From assembly GCF_016862455.1 (NCBI RefSeq), contig NZ_BOMZ01000020.1:1-38239 (forward strand): a DNA stretch of 38,239 nt, given 5' to 3'. Within the stretch, counting starts at the first letter, position 1. Every line of letters starts with the position of its first letter. Both the position numbers and the translations under genes were made by a program. Shown here one piece after another: positions 1-8,000 of the stretch. The notes under the pieces were generated by a model. That model was not told where the DNA came from and did not search any database. It worked only from the letters and a program-made list of their open reading frames with translations. This DNA comes from Actinoplanes utahensis. GTDB lineage: Bacteria; Actinomycetota; Actinomycetes; Mycobacteriales; Micromonosporaceae.

Positions 1-1
1 T

Positions 2-1579
2 CTGGGCCGTCCTTCGGAACCGGGCCGTCCTTCGGAACCGGGCCGCCCCTCGGAACCGGGCCGGTCCTCGGAACCGGATGCCGGAGTCGGCCACTCGCCG
101 GATCCCTCCGCGTCACCGCGCGAGACCTCAGCTCCGGGTGGGCGGCCGGAGGCGGGGATCGGCGAACTGGTGCCCGATCTGCCGGGACTCGGCCGGGCTC
201 TGCAGGACGTGGCGTTCCCACCGCGCGGGCGTACCGTGGTGAGCTGGGACGAATGCCTCAGCGTGGCGCGAACCGCGGAGATGGAACGGGAAGCGGAAGC
301 GGCGCTGGCGGCGATCTCCCGATCCGTCGGCTCCAGCGTTCCCGATGCCGCCCACCTGCTCACCCTTGCCGCCGACGGACGGTTGCGGGCCGCCGCGGAG
401 GCCGTCTTCCCGGACGCGCCCCCGGAGGACACCACCTCCCGGATCGTCGAACTCCTCGGACTCATGCTCGCCCTCGCCGCCCTGCGCAGCGGAGTGGCCC
501 GCTGGCGGCACAGCTGGACCGGGGCCGCCGAGGTGGTCGCGGTCGACGGTGCCTACCTCAACCTCGCCGAACTCGCGGCGGCCGCCGCCGACCCGGAGAC
601 CACCGAGGCGGTCCGTGCCTATCTCACCGAGGCCGGCGTCGATCTCGCAGCGGCCACGGCCCGGTCCGGGGCGGCCCGCGCCCAGGTGCTCGGCGGCCTG
701 GTCAACCTCTCCGCCGACGGCGAGCGCACCGACCTCCTGATCACCGACCTGGGCCTGCTGCTGGTGCCGGGCCTGCCCCGCGGGCGCGCCCACGAGTCCA
801 AACGCCGCCTGACCCGCATCGCCGCCGACGGCGTCCCCGCCGGCGCCGTTGTCAGTGCGGCCCTTCCGGTCACCTCTGCCACCGTCGCCTCCTCTTCCGC
901 GTCGAGTAGCTCAGCCGTCTCCGCCCCTTCCGCCGCCGTCGGAACTAGCGCCACCTCCTCCGCCACCACCACCTCTGCCAACACCGCCACCGTCTCTGCC
1001 ACCGCCCCCTCCTACGACACCGCCACCTCGTCTGCCACCGCGGCCACCTCGTCTGCCTCCTCCTCTTCCTCCGCGGCCGCCACCAACTCCTCCGCCACCA
1101 ACTCCTCCGCCACCAACTCCTCGGTCGCAGCCAGCTCGGGAGCCACAGCGACTCTCGCTGGCGCGGCTCCTGCCGGGGGTGCGCCGGCTGCGGGGCAAGC
1201 GAGCGAGGTTGCGGGAGCGACCGGCATACCGGTGGAAGCCGGTGCGGCCACCGCCGTGGGTCCCGGCAGTTCCGCGTCCGCCTCGGCATCAGGGGAGCGT
1301 GCCGGGCCGGGGAACGGCTCCGCGTCCGCCTCGGCATCAGGGGAGCGTGCCGGGCCGGGGGGTGGGTCCGTAGCCAGCCCTCTGCCCGAAGGCGGCCGTT
1401 TCGTGCCCTTCGTCGACGTGGCGGGGGTGACCACCCTGCCTGGGCTGCGCAAAGGCTGGACGATCGGTCTGCGCGGCGGCGGCGAGCTGACCCTTCGCCT
1501 CGGTCTCGACGCCGACGAGCTACCGGGTGGCTGGGCGGCCTGGGAGGAAGCCGTCACCTTCCTGGCCGGCACTCGCTGA
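2..1579 (+). CDS. Hypothetical Ser/Ala/Thr-rich protein, 5' end missing
   Basis: I do not recognise the family. The frame is open to the left edge, where four copies of a six-residue GRPSEP repeat are read, so the true start probably lies outside the window; the first internal candidate is GTG at 170. From 170 the protein has an Ala-rich, probably helical domain of about 220 residues. A low-complexity Ser/Ala/Thr/Val linker of about 180 residues follows, with SSATN repeats and a duplicated 16-residue SASASASGERAGPG block. A compact C-terminal segment of about 60 residues ends the protein (FVPFVDVAGVTTLPGLRKGW onward). This layout suggests two folded domains joined by a flexible linker. No signal peptide or catalytic motif is visible in the part present. 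Coding is supported by a long frame with two non-repetitive ends, but the low-complexity centre is open in several frames. Confidence 0.6.
   Translation: MGRPSEPGRPSEPGRPSEPGRSSEPDAGVGHSPDPSASPRETSAPGGRPEAGIGELVPDLPGLGRALQDVAFPPRGRTVVSWDECLSVARTAEMEREAEAALAAISRSVGSSVPDAAHLLTLAADGRLRAAAEAVFPDAPPEDTTSRIVELLGLMLALAALRSGVARWRHSWTGAAEVVAVDGAYLNLAELAAAAADPETTEAVRAYLTEAGVDLAAATARSGAARAQVLGGLVNLSADGERTDLLITDLGLLLVPGLPRGRAHESKRRLTRIAADGVPAGAVVSAALPVTSATVASSSASSSSAVSAPSAAVGTSATSSATTTSANTATVSATAPSYDTATSSATAATSSASSSSSAAATNSSATNSSATNSSVAASSGATATLAGAAPAGGAPAAGQASEVAGATGIPVEAGAATAVGPGSSASASASGERAGPGNGSASASASGERAGPGGGSVASPLPEGGRFVPFVDVAGVTTLPGLRKGWTIGLRGGGELTLRLGLDADELPGGWAAWEEAVTFLAGTR
1271..1360 (+). repeat. 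Direct repeat of 42 bp, period 48 bp, inside the first CDS
   Basis: Positions 1271-1312 and 1319-1360 are identical, separated by 6 bases. In frame they encode two copies of a SASASASGERAGPG block in the linker of the first gene, consistent with a recent slip or unequal-crossover duplication. Confidence 0.9.
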
Positions 1580-2176
1580 TCTCGGCACGGCTGCCCGCGG
1601 CAGGTCGGCCAGTCGTCCTGCTGTGAACGGCGGTAGCCGCGTCGCCGTGGGCTGCGGCTTTGTCGGGGTCGGCCGCGTTGCCATGGGCTGTGGCTTTGTC
1701 GGGGTCGGCCGCGTCGCCGTGGGCTGTGGCTTTGTCGGGGTCGGCCGCGTTGCCGTGGGCTGCGGTTTCGCCCGAGGGCGGCCGCTTTGCCGCGAACGGC
1801 TGCTCAGCCGAGGGCTGCGGTCTTGCCCGGGCTGGAGTTTTGCTGCGGGCGGCCGCTCAGCCGAGGGTTGCGGCTTGGCCGAGGGCTGCGGCTTTGCCGC
1901 GGACAACCGCTCGGCTGGGGCGGCGTGCCGTGGAGCCCGATCGCGCGAGCCGCTGGAGTCCGGCGCGAACCTCTTCGGGGGACAGGGTGAACCGGGTGCC
2001 GTGATCGTCTCGTACCCGAAAGTGGCACCAGTCGACTGTGCGACGAATGCGCAACCGTAGCGTCACTTTAGGTAACAATAGGCTCAGCGGTTGTTCGCTT
2101 CGTCAGCATCGGAAATGGGTAGCAGGGTGCCGGGCGGAGGCGAGACGATCGTCGGGGACGCGGGGGAGGGGCCATC
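1580..2176. other. Intergenic stretch with tandem repeats, no convincing gene
   Basis: The left two thirds hold the 36-bp repeats and their degenerate continuation. The right third (about 2010-2110) is less GC-rich and is the probable promoter region of the gene at 2177; a TAGGCT hexamer near 2084 is a possible -10 box, with no clear -35 partner. Open frames on both strands across the repeats look like GC-rich shadows. Confidence 0.5.
1644..1769. repeat. 36-bp tandem repeat, about 3.5 units
   Basis: Units start at 1644, 1680, 1716 and 1752 (the last partial) and differ at a few bases. The period is a multiple of three, so all frames stay open: one plus frame reads VGVGRVAVGCGF repeats and one minus frame reads KPQPTATRPTPT repeats. 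Degenerate relatives of the unit continue to about 1900. There is no good start or ribosome site to favour one frame. Confidence 0.9.
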
Positions 2177-2704
2177 ATGGGACGAGGGCCGCTGGGACTC
2201 TTCGGGGCGATCGTCGCGGTCGGGCTCGGGCCTGCGCTGTGGCTCGGAGCCCAGCTCGGAGTGGTCAACCGTCCACCTCAGCAGCGTCCCGTGCAGGTCG
2301 AGCAGCGGATCCCCGGTGTGGAGATGGACTTCGGTGGCGCGGGGGCCGGGGAGCCGGCGGGCGAGGTCGATCCGGTGGCGCCGTACAGCTATGAGCCTTT
2401 GACCTCGCCGACGACGACCGACCCGCCCCGGCGGAGGAGCAGTCCGGCGCCGGCCGCTTCCACTCCCGGTCCGGCTCGGACCGAGCCTTCGCGGATGCCG
2501 TCTCCGGATCCCTCCACCGATCCGTCGACCAGCGACCCGGCGCCGCCTTCCGGCGAGCCGAGCACCTCCACCGGCGCGGGGCCGGATCCGTCGGAGTCGA
2601 CTCCCGAGGAGGACCCGACTCCGTCGGAGGAGCCCAGCGACGACGAGACCGCAGGCGAGGACCGGCCACATCGGGGACCCGTCGACGGCGAGACCGCCCG
2701 CTGA
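2177..2704 (+). CDS. Small membrane-anchored Pro/Ser/Thr-rich protein
   Basis: The family is not recognised. The 175-residue product starts with one hydrophobic segment (about residues 4-27) that could be an uncleaved signal anchor. A short segment of about 45 residues follows, then a long acidic, Pro/Ser/Thr/Glu-rich tail with TDPP, STDPS and SESTPEE runs, typical of a wall-spanning or disordered extracellular stalk. The ATG at 2177 was chosen because a purine-rich ribosome site (GGGGGAGGGG, about 2162-2171) sits just upstream. It is probably a single-gene unit, since a strong hairpin terminator follows at 2771-2798. What it anchors or contacts cannot be told from sequence. Confidence 0.6.
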   Translation: MGRGPLGLFGAIVAVGLGPALWLGAQLGVVNRPPQQRPVQVEQRIPGVEMDFGGAGAGEPAGEVDPVAPYSYEPLTSPTTTDPPRRRSSPAPAASTPGPARTEPSRMPSPDPSTDPSTSDPAPPSGEPSTSTGAGPDPSESTPEEDPTPSEEPSDDETAGEDRPHRGPVDGETAR

Positions 2705-2770
2705 AGACCCGCATGTGGGCGGGACACCTGGCGGCGGTGGGGCGCACAGTAAAGAGGCCGGATAGTAAGG

Positions 2771-2798
2771 AGAAGGGGGAGCATCGGCTCCCCCTTCT
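2771..2798. terminator. Bidirectional hairpin terminator
   Basis: A perfect 12-bp inverted repeat (AGAAGGGGGAGC and its complement) with a 4-base loop lies between two convergent genes that stop at 2704 and 2873. It could serve both strands. There is no long T run, as is common in high-GC actinomycetes. Confidence 0.75.
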
Positions 2799-2872
2799 GC
2801 GTGGACGGGCTCGGCGGACGGACAAAGCCGTCGCGACGGCGGCGAGGCGGCACCGCCGGCCGGCCAGGGTTC

Positions 2873-3988
2873 TCAGAGACCGAGCAGCCGGTCCAGGATG
2901 TCGCGGTAACTGCGCAGCTCCACACGAAGCGACTCGGTGTCGTCGGTGCCCTTCGCGAGCGAGCCGCGCTGGTCGCGCAGTGCCTTGGCCAGTTTGTCGA
3001 CAGCCTCGTCCACCAGACTGGCGGCCTCGGCCGTGGCCTTCTTCGGGTCGTCGACGAAGCGCAGCTGGACGTCGCGCCACCGGTCCCGCATCGGCTGGGT
3101 GTCGGCGGACGGGAAGAACGGGGCGGGCCCGGAGATCGTGGATTCGGCGGCCGGCGCCGCGGGCACCGGCGCCTCGTGCCCCTTGCCGGCGGCCTTCTCC
3201 TCGATCTTGTCCGCGGCCTTCTCCGCCACGGTCCGGTCGGTCTTGTCGCGGGCCTTGTCGGTTGCGGTCCGGTCGGCCTCGTGCCCGGCTTTCTCGGAGC
3301 CGCCGACGGGCCCACCGACGGGCCCACCGACGGGCCCACCGACGGGTCCACTGACGGGTCCACCGGTGTGGTCGGGGTCGCCGGTGCGGTCGGCGTGGTC
3401 GGTCCGTCCCGAGCCGTCGATGGGACCGGTCTTCGCGGAGCCGTCGACGGGGTCGTGGTCGGTCGACCGGGAGGTGAAGGTCTTGGCCTCGTCGATGTCG
3501 GCGATGCCGTCGTGGTCGCGGTCGGCGGTGTCGCGCGCGCCGCTCGTACCCGAGGGAATGGGCTGGGTGCGGTGGGGGTCGTCGAACGTGCCGCTGCCGG
3601 TGCGAGCCGCATCGTCGTTGCGGGCTCCACCGGAGCCCGCCGGCCAGGCGACCGGGGTCTGCCCGGAATGGCCGGCCGGATGGTCCGAGACCGTGTCCCG
3701 ATGTTCGCGGTCACCGCTCGCCGGTTCGGCGGAGGAGCCGTCGTCGACGTTGCGTGCGCCCGGAATCGGGGTGGTGCGGTCCGGGTCGTCATCCTGAGCG
3801 TCGGGGCCGGTCACCGTGGAGGATCCGACCGCCACCGGCTTGGTCGCCGGCTCGCTGTCGGCACGGGAGTCGTGCCAGGGCGAACCGGCGCGCTGGGCCG
3901 GCACCGCGGGCGGGGTGGGGGTGTGCTCGTCGCGGGTCTCGGCCTCCCGCTCGTCGTTGTCCTTGGCCTCGTTGGAGAAGAAACGCAT
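2873..3988 (-). CDS. Acidic repeat protein with a C-terminal domain shared with its upstream neighbour
   Basis: Not a family I can name. The 371-residue protein has no signal peptide. Residues 1-200 are acidic and low complexity and contain two copies of a DDPxRTxPIP motif (about 68-76 and 137-145). An exact EF-hand-type loop pattern, DRDHDGIADIDE, lies at 156-167. A GGPV repeat spans about 209-230, then a Lys/Ala/Glu-rich helical stretch runs to about 275. Residues 300-371 form a domain that matches the neighbour encoded at 4001-4642: W-x-x-V-Q-x-R-F-V-D-D/N-P, then a helical tail ending D-I/L-L-x-x-L. The start at 3988 has GAGGAG upstream (about 3998-4003), overlapping the stop of the previous gene, so the two are co-transcribed and probably translationally coupled. 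The role is unknown; the shared domain suggests related or interacting proteins. Confidence 0.7.
   Translation of the reverse strand: MRFFSNEAKDNDEREAETRDEHTPTPPAVPAQRAGSPWHDSRADSEPATKPVAVGSSTVTGPDAQDDDPDRTTPIPGARNVDDGSSAEPASGDREHRDTVSDHPAGHSGQTPVAWPAGSGGARNDDAARTGSGTFDDPHRTQPIPSGTSGARDTADRDHDGIADIDEAKTFTSRSTDHDPVDGSAKTGPIDGSGRTDHADRTGDPDHTGGPVSGPVGGPVGGPVGGPVGGSEKAGHEADRTATDKARDKTDRTVAEKAADKIEEKAAGKGHEAPVPAAPAAESTISGPAPFFPSADTQPMRDRWRDVQLRFVDDPKKATAEAASLVDEAVDKLAKALRDQRGSLAKGTDDTESLRVELRSYRDILDRLLGL
3299..3365 (-). repeat. In-frame 12-bp tandem repeat encoding GGPV
   Basis: About five copies of a 12-bp unit encode (G/S)GPV on the minus strand within the gene at 2873-3988. A 12-bp period lets copy number change without a frameshift, so this is a likely length polymorphism between strains. 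Confidence 0.85.
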
Positions 3989-4000
3989 CGCGGAAGCTCC

Positions 4001-4642
4001 TCAGCGGCTGTTGGCGTCGGGGCGGGTACGGGCGACGCCGGGTTCGGTGGTGTTCTCGGTGGTCGCCGCGGTCTCGGCGGACGGTCGGGGCGCCGGGGTG
4101 GTACGCCCCACCGGATCCTCGCCGAGCAGGTCGGCGAAGAGCGCGCGGTAGTGGACCAGCGCCTGGCGCAGGTCCTCGGTGGCGGCCTCGCCGTCCCGGC
4201 TGCGCCGGCTGATGTCGTGGGCGGCGCGGTAGTGCTCGAGGGTGGCGGCGTGCTCCACGGACAGGTCGGCGAGCCGCTCGTCGTAGTCGCCGGTCGGGTA
4301 ACCCCGCTCGGCGATCAGCCGGGTGACCAGCTCGTCGGCGGTCGAGACCGCTTCACCGGGGTTGTCCACGAAACGGATCTGGACCTCTTCCCAGGCGGCG
4401 GCGTAACGGGTGCGGGACTCGGCGGAGAGCGGCTTGAGCTCCAGCTGGGCGTGCCGCTTGGTGCGCTCGATCAGCTCTTTCTCGCCCTCGGCGCGGCTGC
4501 CGGTGTCGGCGACCACCCGGTCGTACTCAGGCCCGAACGTCTTCTGCAGCCGGCGGCGGCGCCCCAGCTGGATCCCGATCACGATCGCGACCACAGCTAA
4601 CAGGAGGACGACGGTCAGGATGATGATGGCGGTGGTGGACAT
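4001..4642 (-). CDS. Membrane-anchored protein with the shared RFVDNP domain
   Basis: The family is not recognised. The start at ATG 4642 is favoured over longer frames because AGGAGG lies about 6 bases upstream. The 213-residue product has an N-terminal transmembrane helix (about residues 5-26), then RRRRLQ, which predicts a cytoplasmic body. Residues 40-75 are charged and helical. Residues 78-175 contain the domain shared with the next gene (AAAWEEVQIRFVDNP, then helices ending ALFADLLGED). The tail is short and Pro/Thr-rich. It is the first gene of a two-gene operon; its stop overlaps the ribosome site of the next gene. The pair is divergent from the conservon across a 337-bp promoter region, so shared control is possible. 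One paralogue being anchored and one soluble suggests a membrane-recruitment pair; that is inference. Confidence 0.75.
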   Translation of the reverse strand: MSTTAIIILTVVLLLAVVAIVIGIQLGRRRRLQKTFGPEYDRVVADTGSRAEGEKELIERTKRHAQLELKPLSAESRTRYAAAWEEVQIRFVDNPGEAVSTADELVTRLIAERGYPTGDYDERLADLSVEHAATLEHYRAAHDISRRSRDGEAATEDLRQALVHYRALFADLLGEDPVGRTTPAPRPSAETAATTENTTEPGVARTRPDANSR

Positions 4643-4979
4643 CAGGTTCCTCCTTCTTCCACCGCTTGTTATGCCCCGCGAGGTCGGGACGCCAATCCCC
4701 TCGGGGCGAATAAGGCGTGGCAGGGTGTGAACCGGACAGCGGGGCTCCGGCGCCGGTCCGGCCGCCGGGCGATCTCCGGAAAAAGATCGCGGGCCGTTCT
4801 GGCAGGACAAACAGGAGAGAGGAGACCGGAACGGCGAGGCCGGGTGCTAGCTGAGATGTACTTCATTACGTATTCTTCCGCCAGCGCTTGCCACCGGCGT
4901 GCTGGTCGTCCCCTCCGCGCGGTCGGCAGCGACGGCGGAGCCGCTGATCGTTTGCTGCCGAACCCTCGGGCGGAGCTTG
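4643..4979. other. Divergent promoter region between paralogue operon and conservon
   Basis: These 337 bases lie between two outward-facing transcription units. They hold the minus-strand promoter candidate and an AT-richer patch at about 4856-4876 (GTACTTCATTACGTATTC) that could be the core promoter of the conservon. No gene is supported here; frames running through it are extensions of the flanking genes. Confidence 0.45.
4668..4695 (-). promoter_or_regulatory. Candidate sigma-70-type promoter for the two-gene minus operon
   Basis: On the minus strand a TTGGCG hexamer (4690-4695) and a CATAAC hexamer (4668-4673) are 16 bases apart, about 25 bases upstream of the start at 4642. Spacing and distance fit a housekeeping promoter. 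Assigned by eye only. Confidence 0.35.
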
Positions 4980-7900
4980 ATGAGAAGCCGTAACTGGTCG
5001 ATCCGTGCGAAGATCATCGCGATGGTCGCTGTGCCGCTGTCGGCGCTGCTCGCGCTCTGGATCTTCGCGACCACGGTGACCGCCGGTCCCGCCATCAACC
5101 TGCTCGAGGCCAGGGATGCCGTGGTCAAGCTCGGCGAGCCGGGCCTGCGGCTGATCTCGCAGCTGCAGCGCGAGCGGCACTTCTCGGCCATCTACGAGAG
5201 CGCGGTACGCCCGGCGCGCACCGAGCTGGCCCGCGAGCGTGGCGCCACCGATCAGATCGTCGCCGAGTTCCGGCAGGCCGCGGCGGCCGCCGACGCGAAC
5301 GAAGAGGTCAAGGCCCGGGTCGACGACATGCTCCGGTTGCTCGGCTCCGAACTGCCCGGGATCCGGCAGCAGGTCGACAAGCGGGACACCGGCTACTACG
5401 AGAGCGTGCAGGACTTCAGCCGGATCATCGACAGCGCGTTCGAGGTCTCCCGTACCGCTGCGGTGTTCTTCTACGAGCGGGTGGACCGGGAGAGCCGGGG
5501 CCTGATCGCCGCCTACCGGGGCCTGGAGTACCTGAGCCGGATCGATGCCCTGCTGGGTGGCGCCACCGCCGAGGGGCGGATCGACGCGCAGACCCGTAAG
5601 GAGCTGATCGCGTGCATCGGCGCGGCCGACTACCTGATCGCCTCCGGTGTCGCGGACATGCCCGAGGAGTCACAGGGCGACTACGCGAGACTGATCACGA
5701 ACTCCACCTTCATCAAACTCGACGAGCTGAAGAACAAGCTGCTCACCACCAGCTACGTCAACGGGCCGCCGCCGGTGGACGGGGTGGAGTGGCAGTCCAC
5801 GTACGACTACGTGGCTGGTGAGCTGCAGTCGTTCGGTGACCGGGTGGTCGGGGAGATCGCCGAGGACGCGACCCCGCTGGCCATCGAGATCATCGCCCGC
5901 CTGGTCGCCGCCGCCCTGCTCGGGCTGGCCGCGCTGGGCCTGTCGGTCTATGTCTCGGCCCGGCTCGGCCGCTCGCTCGTGGGCCGGCTGATCCGCTTGC
6001 GGCGCGACGCCCTGGAACTGGCCTCGGAGCGGCTGCCCTCGGTGGTCCGGCGGTTGCAGCGCGGCGAGAGCGTGGACGTCGACGTGGAGACACCGCCGCT
6101 GGAGTACGGCCAGGACGAGATCGGCCAGCTCGGCCGGGCTTTCAACGACGTCCAGCGTACGGCTGTGCAGTCCGCCGTCGACGAGGCCGACGTCCGCCGG
6201 GGCATCAACGAGGTCTTCCTCAACATCGCCCGGCGCAGCCAGACACTGCTGCACCGCCAGCTGTCCCTGCTCGACAAGATGGAGCGCCGGGAGACCGGGC
6301 CGCAGGAGCTGGAAGACCTCTACCGGGTCGACCACCTGGCCACCCGGATGCGGCGGCACGCGGAGGACCTGGTCATCCTGGCCGGCGCCGCGCCCGGCCG
6401 AGGCTGGCGCAACCCGGTCCCGGTGATCGACGTGATCCGCGGCGCGATCAGCGAGGTGGAGGACTACAAGCGGGTCGACATCCGCGCGGTGGCCGGCTCC
6501 GCCATGGTCGGCCGGGCCGTCGGTGACGTGATCCACCTGCTCGCCGAGCTGATCGAGAACGCGGCGTCGTTCTCCCCGCCGCACACCCGGGTGCAGGTGA
6601 GTGGCCAGGTCCTGCCGAACGGGTACGCGGTCGAGATCGAGGACCGCGGCCTCGGCATGGCCCCGGAGGCGATGGAGCACCAGAACCGCCGTCTGAGCGA
6701 GCCGCCGGACTTCGACCCGGCGGACAGCGCCCGGCTGGGCCTGTTCGTGGTGTCCCAGCTCGCCCACCGGCACCACATCCGGGTCTCGCTGCGGGCCTCC
6801 GCCTACGGCGGGGTCACCGCGGTGGTGCTGGTCCCGGGCGCGCTGGTGGCGAGCGGCCCGGACACCGGCCCGCTGGTCGGCACCGGCCGGGACGACCCGT
6901 CCCGTGACTCGCTGGCCGGCCTGCAGTGGCAGGGCAGCGGCGAGCTGCGCCAGATCACCACCTCCGGGCGCCGGACGGCTCCCGACGACGCGGTCCCGGG
7001 CACCGTCAACGGTCTGGCGGTCAACGGCAGGTCCAACGGTGTGGCGTTGCCGTCCAGCCCGCATCGTCCGGCTCCGGAGCAGACCGGTCCGGCGCCGAGC
7101 GTGGTCGCCGCCGAGTTGAGCGCCGAGGGTCTGGTGCAGCGGCGGCGGGTCCGCAAGCCGACGCTCCCGAAGCCGACGAACGGCGCGGACCCGGCGAAGA
7201 CTGATCCGAATCAGACAGTCGACCTCTCGGTGCTGGATCAGCTGGCCGCGGGTCTGCCGGTCACGCCCCGCGCGGTACCGCGCAACTCGGCGCCGGCGGT
7301 CGAGGCCCCCGCAGAGGACCCGATGACCGTGGATCCGGCGGTTGGGGACCCGATGATCGTGGATCCGGTCATCGCGGACGCGGTCACCGACGTGCCGGCT
7401 GTCGAGGACTCCGCGGCCACGACCCAGGTCATCGAGCTGCCGACCCCCGGTCCTGCAGCGCCGCCCGCACCGGTCGACGGCGGGGACGACGGCCTGCCGA
7501 AGCGGGTCCGCCAGGCCAACCTGGCGCCCCAGTTGCGCAAGCGGGTGGTGGAGCCGGAGCCGACCGCTCCCGCCCGTACCCCCGAGCAGGCGCGCAGCCT
7601 GATGAGCTCCTTGCAGTCGGGCACCACCCGTGGCCGGATCGCAGCGGCCCGTGAGGAGGCCGGACACGCCGTGGGGCCTGCCGGTGTGACGTCCGGCGAT
7701 GCCGCTACCGTCAGTTTCCCGGCTCTCGCGCATCCCGCGCCGACCGGTACGGAAGCACAACCCACGGCGAGCGGTACGGAAGCACACCCCACGGTGGACG
7801 GTAGGGAAGGACACCCCGCGACGAGCGGGGCGAGGGCACATCTCGCGACGAGCGGGGATGCAGCACACTCCATGGCGAGCGGGGAGCAGGCATACCCCGC

Positions 7901-8000
7901 GACGAGTGGGGAGAAAGCACCATCCGGGCCGGAGGCCGGTGTGGACGGCGACCACGCCGAAGGTCCCGGGGAGAACCTCTTGCTGGAGAAGGACGCATAA
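4980..8000 (+). CDS. cvnA: CvnA-type nitrate/nitrite-sensor-like histidine kinase of a conservon
   Basis: Membrane sensor ATPase, first gene of a four-gene conservon. A short cytoplasmic N-terminus precedes TM1 (about residues 12-33). An extracytoplasmic helical NIT-like sensing region follows (about 40-290), then TM2 (about 300-328), HAMP (to about 400), a dimerisation helix with RRSQTLLHRQLSLLDKME (about 418), and a GHKL ATPase with N-box ELIENAASFSPP (about 522) and G-box EDRGLGMAPE (about 553). A disordered Pro/Ala-rich tail of about 370 residues ends in 9-residue repeats. ATG 4980 (MRSRNWSIRAKII) was chosen because GGAG sits just upstream and the protein then begins as its relatives do; GTG 4899 would add 27 poor residues. 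In Streptomyces conservons the CvnA-D products form a membrane complex resembling a G-protein-coupled receptor system. The tail is unusually long. Confidence 0.9.
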   Translation: MRSRNWSIRAKIIAMVAVPLSALLALWIFATTVTAGPAINLLEARDAVVKLGEPGLRLISQLQRERHFSAIYESAVRPARTELARERGATDQIVAEFRQAAAAADANEEVKARVDDMLRLLGSELPGIRQQVDKRDTGYYESVQDFSRIIDSAFEVSRTAAVFFYERVDRESRGLIAAYRGLEYLSRIDALLGGATAEGRIDAQTRKELIACIGAADYLIASGVADMPEESQGDYARLITNSTFIKLDELKNKLLTTSYVNGPPPVDGVEWQSTYDYVAGELQSFGDRVVGEIAEDATPLAIEIIARLVAAALLGLAALGLSVYVSARLGRSLVGRLIRLRRDALELASERLPSVVRRLQRGESVDVDVETPPLEYGQDEIGQLGRAFNDVQRTAVQSAVDEADVRRGINEVFLNIARRSQTLLHRQLSLLDKMERRETGPQELEDLYRVDHLATRMRRHAEDLVILAGAAPGRGWRNPVPVIDVIRGAISEVEDYKRVDIRAVAGSAMVGRAVGDVIHLLAELIENAASFSPPHTRVQVSGQVLPNGYAVEIEDRGLGMAPEAMEHQNRRLSEPPDFDPADSARLGLFVVSQLAHRHHIRVSLRASAYGGVTAVVLVPGALVASGPDTGPLVGTGRDDPSRDSLAGLQWQGSGELRQITTSGRRTAPDDAVPGTVNGLAVNGRSNGVALPSSPHRPAPEQTGPAPSVVAAELSAEGLVQRRRVRKPTLPKPTNGADPAKTDPNQTVDLSVLDQLAAGLPVTPRAVPRNSAPAVEAPAEDPMTVDPAVGDPMIVDPVIADAVTDVPAVEDSAATTQVIELPTPGPAAPPAPVDGGDDGLPKRVRQANLAPQLRKRVVEPEPTAPARTPEQARSLMSSLQSGTTRGRIAAAREEAGHAVGPAGVTSGDAATVSFPALAHPAPTGTEAQPTASGTEAHPTVDGREGHPATSGARAHLATSGDAAHSMASGEQAYPATSGEKAPSGPEAGVDGDHAEGPGENLLLEKDA
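7761..7922 (+). repeat. 27-bp in-frame tandem repeat in the kinase tail
   Basis: Six consecutive 27-bp units encode 9-residue repeats of the form PxxSGxxAH (units start 7761, 7788, 7815, 7842, 7869, 7896), with a partial unit before them. Copies differ at several positions. The repeat lies at the extreme C-terminus of the sensor kinase. Confidence 0.9.

Noticed and set aside
1520..2060. Repeat-driven frames on both strands after the first gene
   Set aside because: Frames stay open only because the repeat period is 36 bp. Neither has a ribosome site, and one overlaps the end of the first gene.
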